Assembly: GCA_002452095.1 (NCBI GenBank)
Contig: DKEG01000010.1
Location: forward strand, 1 to 18,754
Direction of reading: 5' to 3'
Length of the DNA: 18,754 bases
From: Bacteroidales bacterium UBA6828
GTDB taxonomy: Bacteria; Bacteroidota; Bacteroidia; Bacteroidales; Paludibacteraceae
Below, one piece after another: positions 8,971-16,753 of this stretch (position 1 is the stretch's first letter; each line of letters starts with the position of its first letter). Position numbers and translations under genes: made by a program. Under the pieces are notes generated by a model. The model saw only the letters and a list, made by a program, of their open reading frames with translations, was not told where the DNA came from and searched no databases.

Positions 8971-9684
8971 ATGAAGAAAATCTTCTTTTTCGCCGCTGCC
9001 CTTGTTGCAGCAGCAACCATCAACGCTCAAACTTATGATTTGACCACGATGGATTTCGCTCAAAGTGATATTACCGTTACCGACGGGACTATTACAGACA
9101 ACGCAGGTAAAGCCTACTTTGAAGTAAAGAACACTGCAGAGAAAACTGTAGAAATGAGCATTAAGCAGTTGCCAAACATCAAGTTCTCCTACAAGAACAG
9201 CGAGGAAAAAATCGCTTTCAAGGTATATTACAATGCAGAAGGCAAAAGCGGCAATGGCAAAATTCAATTGGATGGCTACGGACGTGATCTAACTATTAAT
9301 AATGTAGCAGTAGGTACTATTGTTACATTGACAGTTTGCTCAAAGGGTGATACCGGAGCACAATTTGCTAATAGCGACAAAGGTACAGCATTCACAGGAT
9401 GTGTTGCTGTTGATGCCAATGCAGTGGGTATAGGAACTGCTCTCCCCGGCAAAAAAGCAGAAGCAGGCAACACCTATGATATCAAGGTACAAGCCATTGC
9501 AGAAACAATCACAATCCGTGAGACTGCAGGTGGTTATATCTTGAAAGCCCTTAAAATTGGCGATGGCACCGCCATCAACAACACCGCTGTAGAGGCTAAG
9601 GCTACCAAGTATATGGAGAACGGTGCTTTGGTTATCGTTAAGAACGGCGTTAAATACAATGCCCTCGGTGCTGTTATCGAGTAA
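8971..9684 (+). CDS. Secreted protein of unknown function, 237 residues
   Basis: I do not recognise this family. The N-terminus is a clear signal peptide (MKKIFFFAAALVAAATINAQ, cleavage after the NAQ region). The mature protein is rich in Thr, Ala, Gly, Asn and Val in short alternating stretches, suggesting an all-beta sandwich, possibly carbohydrate-binding. Only one Cys pair is visible (SVCSKG region and FTGCVA). The last 26 residues, ending KNGVKYNALGAVIE, resemble short C-terminal tails on secreted Bacteroidales proteins that end in a 'YNxxG' strand, so it may carry a sorting-type tail; this is inference. The coding sequence is visibly more A/T-rich than the pectinase genes. It has its own strong promoter and terminator, consistent with high expression. 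Its position next to the pectin locus may be meaningful or accidental. Confidence 0.8.
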   Translation: MKKIFFFAAALVAAATINAQTYDLTTMDFAQSDITVTDGTITDNAGKAYFEVKNTAEKTVEMSIKQLPNIKFSYKNSEEKIAFKVYYNAEGKSGNGKIQLDGYGRDLTINNVAVGTIVTLTVCSKGDTGAQFANSDKGTAFTGCVAVDANAVGIGTALPGKKAEAGNTYDIKVQAIAETITIRETAGGYILKALKIGDGTAINNTAVEAKATKYMENGALVIVKNGVKYNALGAVIE

Positions 9685-9743
9685 TACCAAAAAAGATAGA
9701 GATAGTATCGTGTAAAAGAACGCACAATACGCATAATAAAATG

Positions 9744-9778
9744 AGGCTGTCTAACAAGTATAGGCAGCCTTTTATTTT
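9744..9778 (+). terminator. Intrinsic terminator after the secreted-protein gene
   Basis: AGGCTGTC (9744-9751) pairs with GGCAGCCT (9763-9770), with one G-U wobble. The run TTTTATTTT follows. Its left arm also forms part of the inverted repeat of the element at 9743-9861. Confidence 0.75.
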
Positions 9779-9781
9779 GGT

Positions 9782-9806
9782 GGGAGACGATGCGGCTCGC
9801 GTCGTC
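9782..9806. repeat. REP-like hairpin, copy 1
   Basis: This 25-bp sequence begins GGGAGACGA and contains the arm pair ACGATGCG and CGCGTCGT around a GCT loop, with one G-U-type mismatch. It is nearly identical to copies at 16754 and 17579. Confidence 0.8.
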
Positions 9807-9907
9807 AAGAGCAATCTTTTTCTGAAGAACAGGTATTCTTTTTAACTTGTTAGACACCCTCTTTTGTATCTCATAGTGCTGCAGTTAAAATGGAGTACTA
9901 AAAAGAA

Positions 9908-9970
9908 AAGTCCTTAAGGTCTTTACCGGCCTTAGGGACTTTAGGAACTCTAATGTCTTTAATGACCTCT
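9908..9970. repeat. Degenerate 9-bp periodic array, 7 units
   Basis: Seven consecutive 9-mers (AAGTCCTTA, AGGTCTTTA, CCGGCCTTA, GGGACTTTA, GGAACTCTA, ATGTCTTTA, ATGACCTCT) share a CYTTA-like right half. Units 1-4 also form a 13-bp hairpin (9907-9919 with 9930-9942). The array lies in the 680-bp stretch without a protein gene between the secreted-protein gene and tetR. Confidence 0.7.
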
Positions 9971-9978
9971 ATAATAAT

Positions 9979-10009
9979 AAAAAAAAGAGGATTGTCATCA
10001 CGACAACCC
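9979..10009 (-). terminator. Minus-strand intrinsic terminator
   Basis: Read on the minus strand, GGGTTGTC pairs with GACAATCC around a 5-nt loop (arms 10009-10002 and 9996-9989), and an eight-T run soon follows (9986-9979). One pair is G-U on the minus-strand RNA but would be A-C on the plus strand. This favours minus-strand use. Confidence 0.65.
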
Positions 10010-10050
10010 AATCTTTTTACTTAACCTTAAATCTAATACCATGAAAAACA
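9979..10050 (-). ncRNA. Candidate small minus-strand transcript of about 70 nt
   Basis: A consensus minus-strand promoter (10087-10056) and an intrinsic terminator (10009-9979) delimit a unit of about 70 nt. It would start near 10050. It contains a 14-codon reading frame (10042-9998, MVLDLRLSKKIGLS) whose TGA stop lies in the terminator loop, like a leader peptide over an attenuator. No minus-strand gene follows downstream. It may be a small RNA, a leader remnant, or a short peptide gene. The sequence pattern supports a transcript; the role is unknown. Confidence 0.5.
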
Positions 10051-10055
10051 CGGTG

Positions 10056-10087
10056 CAAAAGTACGGCATATTTTTGATACTACCAAA
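10056..10087 (-). promoter_or_regulatory. Minus-strand Bacteroidetes consensus promoter
   Basis: On the minus strand, TTTG (10087-10084) is followed after exactly 20 nt by TACTTTTG (10063-10056). This is the same -7 octamer and spacing as the promoter at 8873-8904, and both continue into GCACCG. It drives the short candidate transcript toward lower coordinates. Confidence 0.65.
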
Positions 10088-10127
10088 TAAAACAACAAGA
10101 AAATATGTTTTACAGCATGTTTTTGTA

Positions 10128-10155
10128 TATTTTGCAAACTGCAGTTTGCAAAATA
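10128..10155. promoter_or_regulatory. 28-bp perfect palindrome, possible operator
   Basis: Positions 10128-10141 and 10142-10155 are exact complements without a loop; the centre is AACTGCAGTT, with TTTGC flanks. It lies about 210 bp upstream of the tetR start. A perfect dyad of this length suits a dimeric repressor such as TetR. It could instead be a transposon scar. No poly-T run follows, so a terminator is unlikely. Confidence 0.5.
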
Positions 10156-10168
10156 GGGTATGATTGAT

Positions 10169-10249
10169 TAGTCCTATTAGTCCTATTAGACCCATTAGTC
10201 CTATTAGTCCAATTAGACCTATTAGACCTATTAGACCTATTAGACCTAT
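10169..10249. repeat. 9-bp tandem array, 9 units
   Basis: Nine 9-mers run without a break, of types TAGTCCTAT, TAGACCTAT, TAGACCCAT and TAGTCCAAT. The last four are identical. On the minus strand the array would encode an Asn-Arg-Ser/Thr tripeptide repeat, but no credible gene is there. It occupies the tetR upstream region. Confidence 0.92.
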
Positions 10250-10278
10250 CCCCTCTCCTTGTATGGTAGAAATAGCAC

Positions 10279-10309
10279 TTGGAAACTACAAAAGTAAAAA
10301 AGTTTCCAA
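10279..10309. promoter_or_regulatory. Candidate TetR operator upstream of the efflux operon
   Basis: TTGGAAACT (10279-10287) and AGTTTCCAA (10301-10309) form a perfect 9-bp inverted repeat with a 13-nt spacer, 55 bp before the tetR start. Position and symmetry suit autoregulation of the operon by its TetR protein. No exact TAnnTTTG element is visible nearby, so the promoter itself is not located. Confidence 0.5.
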
Positions 10310-10363
10310 CTAAGGACATGTTTTGGCACGTATGGCACGTTTATTGTATATGTGGTGCGTATT

Positions 10364-10996
10364 ATGTGTGACAACCAACGGGAAAATATCGTGCAGTTTG
10401 CTATGGAAAAGATGCGCAAAGTGGGCATCCGTTCCGTGAGCATTGATGATATTTGCCGTGATTTGGGTATCTCCAAGAAGACGTTTTACGTATATTTTGA
10501 GTCGAAAGACCAACTCGTAAAGGATATGCTTGCCGTACATGAGCAGCAAATGGAACAACGTATGCTCCGTGAGGTGGAAGGCAAAAGCGTGATAGAAATC
10601 CTGCATCAGTGGGGACCTATGGCACGCAAAAACGAGAAGAACCTCGAACAACCGCCACCCATTATGTACGACCTGCAGAAGTATTACCCCGCCCTCTGCA
10701 ACCTCCACAAAGAACATATATGCAGTATGATGTGCCGCAACCTGATGCGCTTCCTGCGCAAAGGACAGGCAGAAGGAGTCTTCCGCAAAGACATAGACGC
10801 CGACCTGACGGCACAACTCTTTTCCTATTCGCACTATCTCGTTATGGAGCAGATACAGCAATACCCCAAACGGCGCGAAGAGATAATAGCCATTGCACGG
10901 CAGGGATTGGAGATATTGGGAAAGGGTATGCTGACCGAACAGGGACTGACGGCACTCAAAGCGTTGGAAACACCTGCCGAGACGGCAAAACAATAA
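10364..10996 (+). CDS. TetR/AcrR family transcriptional regulator
   Basis: This 210-residue protein probably represses the efflux genes that follow and releases them when it binds a small ligand. The start chosen is ATG 10364; a GTG at 10352 would add four residues. The N-terminal DNA-binding domain runs over about residues 5-55: NIVQFAMEKMRKVGIRSVSIDDICRDLGISKKTFYVYFESKDQL contains the TetR helix-turn-helix with the conserved GISKKTFYVYF recognition helix. The C-terminal part is helical with no recognisable signature, as expected for the variable ligand domain. It is the first gene of the operon, 46 bp before the TolC-like gene. Likely operators lie at 10279-10309 or the palindrome at 10128. 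The inducer is unknown. Confidence 0.92.
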   Translation: MCDNQRENIVQFAMEKMRKVGIRSVSIDDICRDLGISKKTFYVYFESKDQLVKDMLAVHEQQMEQRMLREVEGKSVIEILHQWGPMARKNEKNLEQPPPIMYDLQKYYPALCNLHKEHICSMMCRNLMRFLRKGQAEGVFRKDIDADLTAQLFSYSHYLVMEQIQQYPKRREEIIAIARQGLEILGKGMLTEQGLTALKALETPAETAKQ

Positions 10997-11042
10997 GGAA
11001 ACAAATACATTAAACCGACAACATATAAGAAAAAGAAAATCA

Positions 11043-12380
11043 ATGTACAAGATGAAGAAGTTACTTTCATTGATGGTTGCCGCGCTTGTGATAAGCAGCG
11101 GTGCCATGGCAGAAGACCATGTGATGGCTGCCACAAAGAAAGCCCCGCAACGCAATGTGCCGAAGACTCTCAGTCTGAGTCTGGAAGAGGCGCAGGACTA
11201 TGCCATCGAGTCCAACCGCAGTCTGCGCAATGCCGACCTCGCCGTGCAGGAAGCCTATGCGCAACGCTGGCAAACCATTGCCGCTATGCTGCCGCAGGCT
11301 GACGCATCGTGGGCATACAGTTCGATGTGCGGATACGAGATGGAGTTCGGAGGTATGAAGATTGCCATGCCTGACTATTCGACCACGGGCGTGAAGGCTT
11401 CGGTGGGTATCAGCGGACAAGCCATAGTGGGTGCACTGCTCAATAACATAGCCATCGATATGCAGAAGATAAACAAAGAGCAATCGGAGGTGAACCTGCG
11501 TGCGAGCGTGAAGACTTCGTATGCTTCGGTGTTGGTGCTGCAAGACGTGGTGGCGTTGCTGGATTCGTCGTTGCAAAACGTGGAGCGGTTGGCAGAGATG
11601 GCACAGCGTAGCGTGGACGTCGGTGCGGCTGAGCAGACCACGGCTGACCAGATAATGGTGCGTGTGAATACGCTTCGCAACAACATCAACTCGAACAAGC
11701 GTTCCACTCTGTTGGCATTGAACTCGCTGAAAGTGCTGCTTGATGTACCCGTGGAGACGGAACTGACACTGACTACATCGTTGGACGATATGCTGTCGGC
11801 AGATGCTGTGCTTCAACTGCTCGGAGAGGACTTTATCCCTCAAAGAAACCTGAGTTACCAGACCTTGGAGAAGAACGTGGAGTTGGCGAAAGCAAACGTT
11901 CACATGGCAGGTTGGGCGTATGGTCCGACCGTGGGCGCAGGCTATCAATACAGTAATCAGAAGTACTATGCAGAGGGCGGCATGCGTATGACTCCGCCCC
12001 ATGCAGTGAGTGTTACCGTGTCGATGCCTTTGTGGTCATCGGGTAAGCGTGCCGCGGGTGTAGTAGAGAAAAAGATTGCGTTGGAAGAGGCACGCAACAC
12101 CTTTGCCGAGACCGCCGACAACCTCGGCATACAGAACCAGCAACTCCGGTTCAACCTCCAGAACTCCTTTGAGACATACACCACCGAGAAAGAGAATATG
12201 GATGTTACTCAGCGTGTGTTCCAATCGACAACCAATAAGTTCAACCAAGGTGCCACCAGCCACTTGGAACTGGTAAACGCAAGCAACGACCTCATCACCG
12301 CTCAGTCCACCTACGTGCAGGCTGTGCTGACCTTGGTGAATGCGCAGGCGGAACTTGAAAAATTCTTAAACAACAAGTAG
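11043..12380 (+). CDS. TolC-like outer membrane efflux channel
   Basis: This 445-residue outer membrane factor would form the trimeric exit duct of the tripartite pump encoded here. The signal peptide ends near residue 23 (ISSGAMA). A nearby ATG at 11052 (MKKLLS) is an equally good start. Two OEP repeats can be seen: the first begins LSLSLEEAQDYAIESNRSLRNADLAVQEAYAQRW, and the second begins NLSYQTLEKNVELAKANVHMAGWAYGPTVGAGYQYS and ends near the C-terminus with GATSHLELVNASNDLITAQSTYVQAVLTLVNAQAELE. Both contain the long helical segments of TolC proteins. Length is normal. It precedes the adaptor gene by 108 bp. Substrate range cannot be read from it. Confidence 0.94.
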   Translation: MYKMKKLLSLMVAALVISSGAMAEDHVMAATKKAPQRNVPKTLSLSLEEAQDYAIESNRSLRNADLAVQEAYAQRWQTIAAMLPQADASWAYSSMCGYEMEFGGMKIAMPDYSTTGVKASVGISGQAIVGALLNNIAIDMQKINKEQSEVNLRASVKTSYASVLVLQDVVALLDSSLQNVERLAEMAQRSVDVGAAEQTTADQIMVRVNTLRNNINSNKRSTLLALNSLKVLLDVPVETELTLTTSLDDMLSADAVLQLLGEDFIPQRNLSYQTLEKNVELAKANVHMAGWAYGPTVGAGYQYSNQKYYAEGGMRMTPPHAVSVTVSMPLWSSGKRAAGVVEKKIALEEARNTFAETADNLGIQNQQLRFNLQNSFETYTTEKENMDVTQRVFQSTTNKFNQGATSHLELVNASNDLITAQSTYVQAVLTLVNAQAELEKFLNNK

Positions 12381-12399
12381 CCTGTCCATAGCCCAAGGG

Positions 12400-12421
12400 T
12401 TGCGCATCCCTTGCGTATCCC
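12400..12421. repeat. Tandem 11-bp repeat, 2 units
   Basis: TTGCGCATCCC (12400-12410) and TTGCGTATCCC (12411-12421) differ at one base; a truncated third copy follows. CAAGGG at 12394-12399 can pair with CCCTTG at 12408-12413. The array lies in the gap between the TolC-like and adaptor genes. Confidence 0.7.
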
Positions 12422-12488
12422 TTGCTGTTTGACACGGCGAAGACCGTATTAAAAAGGTATAATCAACAGAATAAAACAAAAAAGATAT

Positions 12489-13502
12489 ATGAAGAGAACA
12501 GTGATTTTCGCAGTGGCTGCCTTGAGCGTGTTGGCAGGCTGCCAAAAAAAGACCGCAGACACCCAAAACGCAGAGACCGAGCGCGTGGAGGTGGTGAAGA
12601 CTATGACGCTGCAACCCCGTGAGATAGAGCGCGTTATCAATGTATCGACCAACCTGCAAGGCTATCAGACGCTGAACGTGGCTCCGTCGGTGACGGGTAA
12701 GATTGAGCATATCTACGTGGAGGTAGGCGACAAGCGCAACGTGGGCGATATGCTGGTGCGTATGGACCAGAACCAGTACAACACCTCGAAGATACAACTG
12801 ACCAACCTCAAGACCGAGTTGGACCGTGCCGAGGCATTGCTGGCATCTGGGTCGGTGAGCCAACAGACCTACGACCAGACGAAAGTGCAATACGACCAGT
12901 TGAAAGAGAACCTCGCATTCCTCGAGAAGAACACCTACGTGAAGGCTCCGTTTGCGGGCGTCATATCGGCGAAGAACTACGAGGACGGCGAGTTGTACAG
13001 CGGTCAGGCTATCGTGGTGCTGACCCAGATAAACAAACTGAAAGCCCTGATAGCCATACCGGAGACCTACTTCCCGAAGATACATGAGGGTATGCGCCTG
13101 ACGGTGAAGAGCGAGATATACCCCGACCAAGAGTTCCCCGCAACCATCGAGGTGGTGTATCCGACCATTGACGCAAGCACGCACACGTTCCAGTGCAAAG
13201 TGGTGATACCCAATGCGAAAGAGAAGTTGCGCCCGGGTATGTACGTAACGACCACCCTCGGATTGGGCAAAGAAGAGACCATCGTGGTACCGTATCAGTC
13301 CGTCGAGAAACTGGTGGGTGCCAACGACCGCTATGTGTTCATCAACGAGAACGGCCGCGCAAAACGTGTGGCTGTAACCTTGGGACAACGCTTCGACGAA
13401 GACATCGAGATATTTGCTCCGGAGATAAAAGCCGGTGTGGAGTATGTCTATGTGGGGCAGCACAAGTTGGTGGACGGCGTGAAACTCAACGTTGTTCAAT
13501 GA
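12489..13502 (+). CDS. Periplasmic adaptor (membrane fusion) lipoprotein of RND pump
   Basis: This 337-residue HlyD/AcrA-type adaptor would bridge the RND permease and the TolC-like channel. The signal peptide ends in the lipobox LAGC with Cys18, so it is anchored to the inner membrane by lipid, as AcrA is. The lipoyl domain is split around the hairpin: its first half is NVAPSVTGKIEHIYVEVGDKRNVGDMLVRMD and the second TYVKAPFAGVISAKNYEDGELYSGQ. The alpha-hairpin between them (about 95-140) is short, with LTNLKTELDRAEALLASGSVSQQTYDQTKVQYDQLKENL. The beta-barrel domain follows (LKALIAIPETYFPKIHEG and RPGMYVTTTLG) and a membrane-proximal domain ends the protein. It is 33 bp before the permease. 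Confidence 0.94.
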   Translation: MKRTVIFAVAALSVLAGCQKKTADTQNAETERVEVVKTMTLQPREIERVINVSTNLQGYQTLNVAPSVTGKIEHIYVEVGDKRNVGDMLVRMDQNQYNTSKIQLTNLKTELDRAEALLASGSVSQQTYDQTKVQYDQLKENLAFLEKNTYVKAPFAGVISAKNYEDGELYSGQAIVVLTQINKLKALIAIPETYFPKIHEGMRLTVKSEIYPDQEFPATIEVVYPTIDASTHTFQCKVVIPNAKEKLRPGMYVTTTLGLGKEETIVVPYQSVEKLVGANDRYVFINENGRAKRVAVTLGQRFDEDIEIFAPEIKAGVEYVYVGQHKLVDGVKLNVVQ

Positions 13503-13503
13503 T

Positions 13504-13531
13504 GAATTAAGAATGAAGAATTAAGAATTGT
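13504..13531. repeat. Heptamer array abutting the RND start
   Basis: Four 7-mers (GAATTAA, GAATGAA, GAATTAA, GAATTGT) fill the gap between the adaptor stop (13502) and the permease ATG (13536), leaving 4 bp before the start. It supplies an A/T-rich, GAA-containing leader in place of a ribosome-binding site. Confidence 0.85.
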
Positions 13532-13535
13532 AACT

Positions 13536-16500
13536 ATGTCAATTTATCAAACAGCCATAAACAAACCGGTAACGACAGCGTTGATATTCGTTGCCGTGAT
13601 AATCATAGGCTTGTTCTGCTTCCGGCAGTTGCCTGTGGACCAGTTCCCCGAGATGGACCCGCCGTACGTGACCGTGATGACCACCTACGCCGGTGCGTCC
13701 GCCTCGGAAATGGAGACCAACGTGACCAAGGTGATGGAGAACGCGCTGAACTCCGTTGACCACCTGAAGCACATCACCTCAACCTCCAAAGACAACATCT
13801 CGATGGTAACGCTGGAGATGGAATGGGGTAGCGACATCGATGAGGCGGTGAACGATATCCGCTCGTATGTGGATATGGTGAGGGATAACCTGCCCGACAA
13901 CTGTAGCACACCGGTGGTGTTCAAGTTCTCGTCATCGTCCATGCCTATCTGCCAGTACTCTTTCACCGCCGGCGAGACCTACGCAGGGTTGGACAAACTG
14001 CTGAACGACGAGATTGTGCCGCAACTGAACCACATCGACGGTATCGGTAACATATCGCTGTCGGGTTCGCCGGACCGCTATGTGTATGTGGATATCGACC
14101 AGCAGAAACTGGATGCCTACGGACTGACCCTCGAACAGGTGGGTAACGTGGTGAGTGCCAACAACCTGAACCTCAGTTCCGGTACGGTGAAGATGATAAA
14201 GGAGCAGTACCAGATGCAGGTGCGTTCGGAGTTCGTGGAGTCGAGCGAGATAAACGACCTGATGGTAACCATAACCCCGCAAGGGCAGCAGGTGTTCATC
14301 CGCGACATCGCTACCGTGCGCGATACTATCAAAGACCTCTCCTTGGACGAGAAAACCAACGGACGTGATGCGGTGCGTCTGATTGTGGCAAAGCAGACCG
14401 GCGCAAACACCGTGCAGGTGTGCCGCGATGTGAAGAAAGAACTCGACAAGATACAGAAGCAGTTGCCCGCCGATGTCAAGATAGAGCAGATCTACGACTC
14501 GTCGGACAATATTCAGAACTCCATCGACTCGCTGGAGGAATCGGTACTGTACGCATTGCTGTTCGTGGTGTTGGTAGTGCTGTTCTTCCTCGGCAAGTGG
14601 CGTGCCACGCTCATCATCTCAATCACTATTCCTATTGCGCTGATTGTGGCGTTCATCTATCTGAAGATGGCGGACTCCAGTCTGAACATCATCTCGCTCT
14701 GCTCGCTGACCATTGCTATCGGTATGGTGGTGGACGATGCGATTGTGGTCTTGGAGAATATCACCCGCCACGTGGAGCGTGGCGAGAGCCCGCGCGAAGC
14801 ATCTATCTATGCGACCAACGAGGTGTGGGTCAGCGTCATCGCCACGACCCTCGTGCTGGTGGCTGTGTTCGTGCCACTGACTATGCTGAGCGGTATGGCG
14901 GGTATTATGTTCAAGTCGCTGGGCTGGATTGTAACGATTGTCTGCTGTACCTCCACACTGGTGGCTATCACGCTGACGCCTATGCTCGCTTCGCGCCTGC
15001 TGAAGCCGCGCAAGGTGCATGTGGACGAGAACGGCGACCTCGTGGACGAGGGCGACAAGAAGACGTGGTACGACCGCACCGTGGTGCGCCTGCTCGATAA
15101 GATTGACCAACTCTATGCGCGGTCACTCGGCTGGTGCTTGCGCCATAAGTGGATAACAGTGGGCATATTGCTGACATTCTTCGTGCTGTCGCTTCTGCCG
15201 TTTGTCTTGGGCAAGGTGGGAACCGACTTTATGCAGCAGCAGGATAACGGACGTCTGTCCGTAACCGTGGAACTGCAACGCGGTACACGTATCGAGGAGA
15301 CCCTCAAGACCGCCCGCCGTCTCGAGACACGCTTCGAGGAGTTGGTGCCTGAGATTGAGTTGATTAGCACCTCGGCAGGTAGCAACGACGACGCTACCAT
15401 CTCGGCGATGTTCTCCTCCACGATGAACAACAAGATATCGATGACTATCCGCTGCAACAAAAAATGGCAGCGCAAACGCTCTATCTGGGAGATAGCCGAA
15501 GTGCTGCGTCAGGAGATGGCTACCTATCCCGAAATCACCGACTACCAGGCGGCCGTCAGCGGCGGTATGGGCGGCGGTAGCAGTTCCACCGTCGATGTGG
15601 AGATCTACGGCTACGACTTCGACCTCACCAACCAACTCGCACAGCAGATCAAAGAGCAGTGCAAAGAACTGCCCGGTGCGCGAGACATCAATATCTCGCG
15701 TGAGGACGACCGACCCGAAATCAAAATCATCGTGGACAAAGAGAAGGCTTCGCGCCTCGGTCTCACCTCCGCCACCATCTCCACCTATCTGCGCAACCGC
15801 GTGAACGGTATGGCGTGCGGATACCTCAAGGAGGACGGCTCGGAGTACGACATACGCGTGCGCCTCAAAGAGGATGACCGCAACTCCATATCCGACATTC
15901 TCGACCTCTCTATCCCAACCGCCACGGGCAGCACCGTCAAACTGTCGGAGGTATGCTCCATCGGCGAGTACTGGGCACCGCCTACCATCGAGCGCAAATC
16001 GCGTCAGCGTATCGTGACGGTGAAAATCACGCCCTACAACACCTCTATGGGTGAGTTGGCACAGCAGATTGAGGCGAAAGTGTTCCCGCAACTTGACATT
16101 CCTACAGGCTATAGTGCAAGCATCGCCGGCGACTACGAAGACCAGCAGGAGACCTTCGGCAATATGATTTGGCTCGGATTGCTTATCATTATGCTGGTTT
16201 ATATCGTCATGGCAAGTCAGTTCGAGTCATTCTCCAAACCCGCCATCATCATGATGGCTGTACCGTTCGCACTCTCCGGCGTGGTACTGGCACTGTGGAT
16301 GACCCACACATCGTTGGATATGATTGGTGCCTTGGGACTGGTGCTGCTGGTGGGTATCGTGGTCAAGAACGGTATCGTGCTGGTGGACTATATCAACCTT
16401 ATGCGCGAGCGTGGGCACGAACTCAACGAGGCTATTCAGATGTCCGGACGAAGCCGTCTGCGTCCTGTCCTTATGACCGCTTTCACCACCATCCTCGGTA

Positions 16501-16730
16501 TGGTGCCTATGGCTGTCAGTTCCGGTGAAGGTGCTGAGATGTGGCAACCGCTGGGTATCGTCGTCATCGGCGGTCTCACCGTCTCCACGTTCCTTACCTT
16601 GTACATCGTGCCTGTGCTATATGGCGCAATATCAAGGCACGACGACCGCAACAAACTCAAGAAAGTACGCGAGAACTTTATCTTTATGGACATCAAAGTG
16701 AAGAAAGATAATGCCACTGTCAACTCATAA
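13536..16730 (+). CDS. RND family multidrug-type efflux permease
   Basis: This 1064-residue inner membrane proton antiporter belongs to the AcrB/MexB-like HAE-1 branch of RND pumps. The layout is complete. TM1 is near the N-terminus (TALIFVAVIIIGLFCF). The first periplasmic loop spans about 32-335, TM2-6 about 336-490, TM7 about 540-560, the second loop 561-870 and TM8-12 871-1035. The proton-relay residues are present: Asp400 and Asp401 in GMVVDDAIVVLEN (TM4) and Lys944 in GIVVKNGIVLVDY (TM10). The paired Asp in TM4 fits HAE-type drug pumps better than the DE pair of heavy-metal CzcA pumps, so drug, bile-salt or lipid export is more likely than metal export. Length matches AcrB (1049). It follows the adaptor gene and precedes a PII-like gene by 228 bp. 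Confidence 0.95.
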   Translation: MSIYQTAINKPVTTALIFVAVIIIGLFCFRQLPVDQFPEMDPPYVTVMTTYAGASASEMETNVTKVMENALNSVDHLKHITSTSKDNISMVTLEMEWGSDIDEAVNDIRSYVDMVRDNLPDNCSTPVVFKFSSSSMPICQYSFTAGETYAGLDKLLNDEIVPQLNHIDGIGNISLSGSPDRYVYVDIDQQKLDAYGLTLEQVGNVVSANNLNLSSGTVKMIKEQYQMQVRSEFVESSEINDLMVTITPQGQQVFIRDIATVRDTIKDLSLDEKTNGRDAVRLIVAKQTGANTVQVCRDVKKELDKIQKQLPADVKIEQIYDSSDNIQNSIDSLEESVLYALLFVVLVVLFFLGKWRATLIISITIPIALIVAFIYLKMADSSLNIISLCSLTIAIGMVVDDAIVVLENITRHVERGESPREASIYATNEVWVSVIATTLVLVAVFVPLTMLSGMAGIMFKSLGWIVTIVCCTSTLVAITLTPMLASRLLKPRKVHVDENGDLVDEGDKKTWYDRTVVRLLDKIDQLYARSLGWCLRHKWITVGILLTFFVLSLLPFVLGKVGTDFMQQQDNGRLSVTVELQRGTRIEETLKTARRLETRFEELVPEIELISTSAGSNDDATISAMFSSTMNNKISMTIRCNKKWQRKRSIWEIAEVLRQEMATYPEITDYQAAVSGGMGGGSSSTVDVEIYGYDFDLTNQLAQQIKEQCKELPGARDINISREDDRPEIKIIVDKEKASRLGLTSATISTYLRNRVNGMACGYLKEDGSEYDIRVRLKEDDRNSISDILDLSIPTATGSTVKLSEVCSIGEYWAPPTIERKSRQRIVTVKITPYNTSMGELAQQIEAKVFPQLDIPTGYSASIAGDYEDQQETFGNMIWLGLLIIMLVYIVMASQFESFSKPAIIMMAVPFALSGVVLALWMTHTSLDMIGALGLVLLVGIVVKNGIVLVDYINLMRERGHELNEAIQMSGRSRLRPVLMTAFTTILGMVPMAVSSGEGAEMWQPLGIVVIGGLTVSTFLTLYIVPVLYGAISRHDDRNKLKKVRENFIFMDIKVKKDNATVNS

Positions 16731-16753
16731 CTATATGTCGGGCAAGCATTGCT

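Larger units (their letters stand above)
9743..9861. mobile_element. Candidate MITE-like element (119 bp) with 17-bp inverted ends
   Basis: Positions 9743-9759 and 9845-9861 are inverted repeats matching at 16 of 17 bases (ends GAGGCTGTCTAAC and its complement with one change). They enclose a REP-like hairpin at 9782-9806. The ends resemble insertion-sequence termini of the GAGGxTGTCTxA type common in Bacteroidetes. There is no transposase and no clear target duplication, so this is either a miniature element or a chance terminator pair. Confidence 0.45.

Noticed and set aside
10041..10163. 40-codon plus-strand frame starting MKNTVQKYG
   Set aside because: It is antisense to the minus-strand promoter and runs through the palindrome; it has no promoter of its own and no recognisable features.
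10110..10319. Minus-strand frame with Asn-Arg-Ser/Thr repeats
   Set aside because: The repeats come from the 9-bp array, which keeps the frame open because 9 is a multiple of 3; no signal or start context supports a protein.
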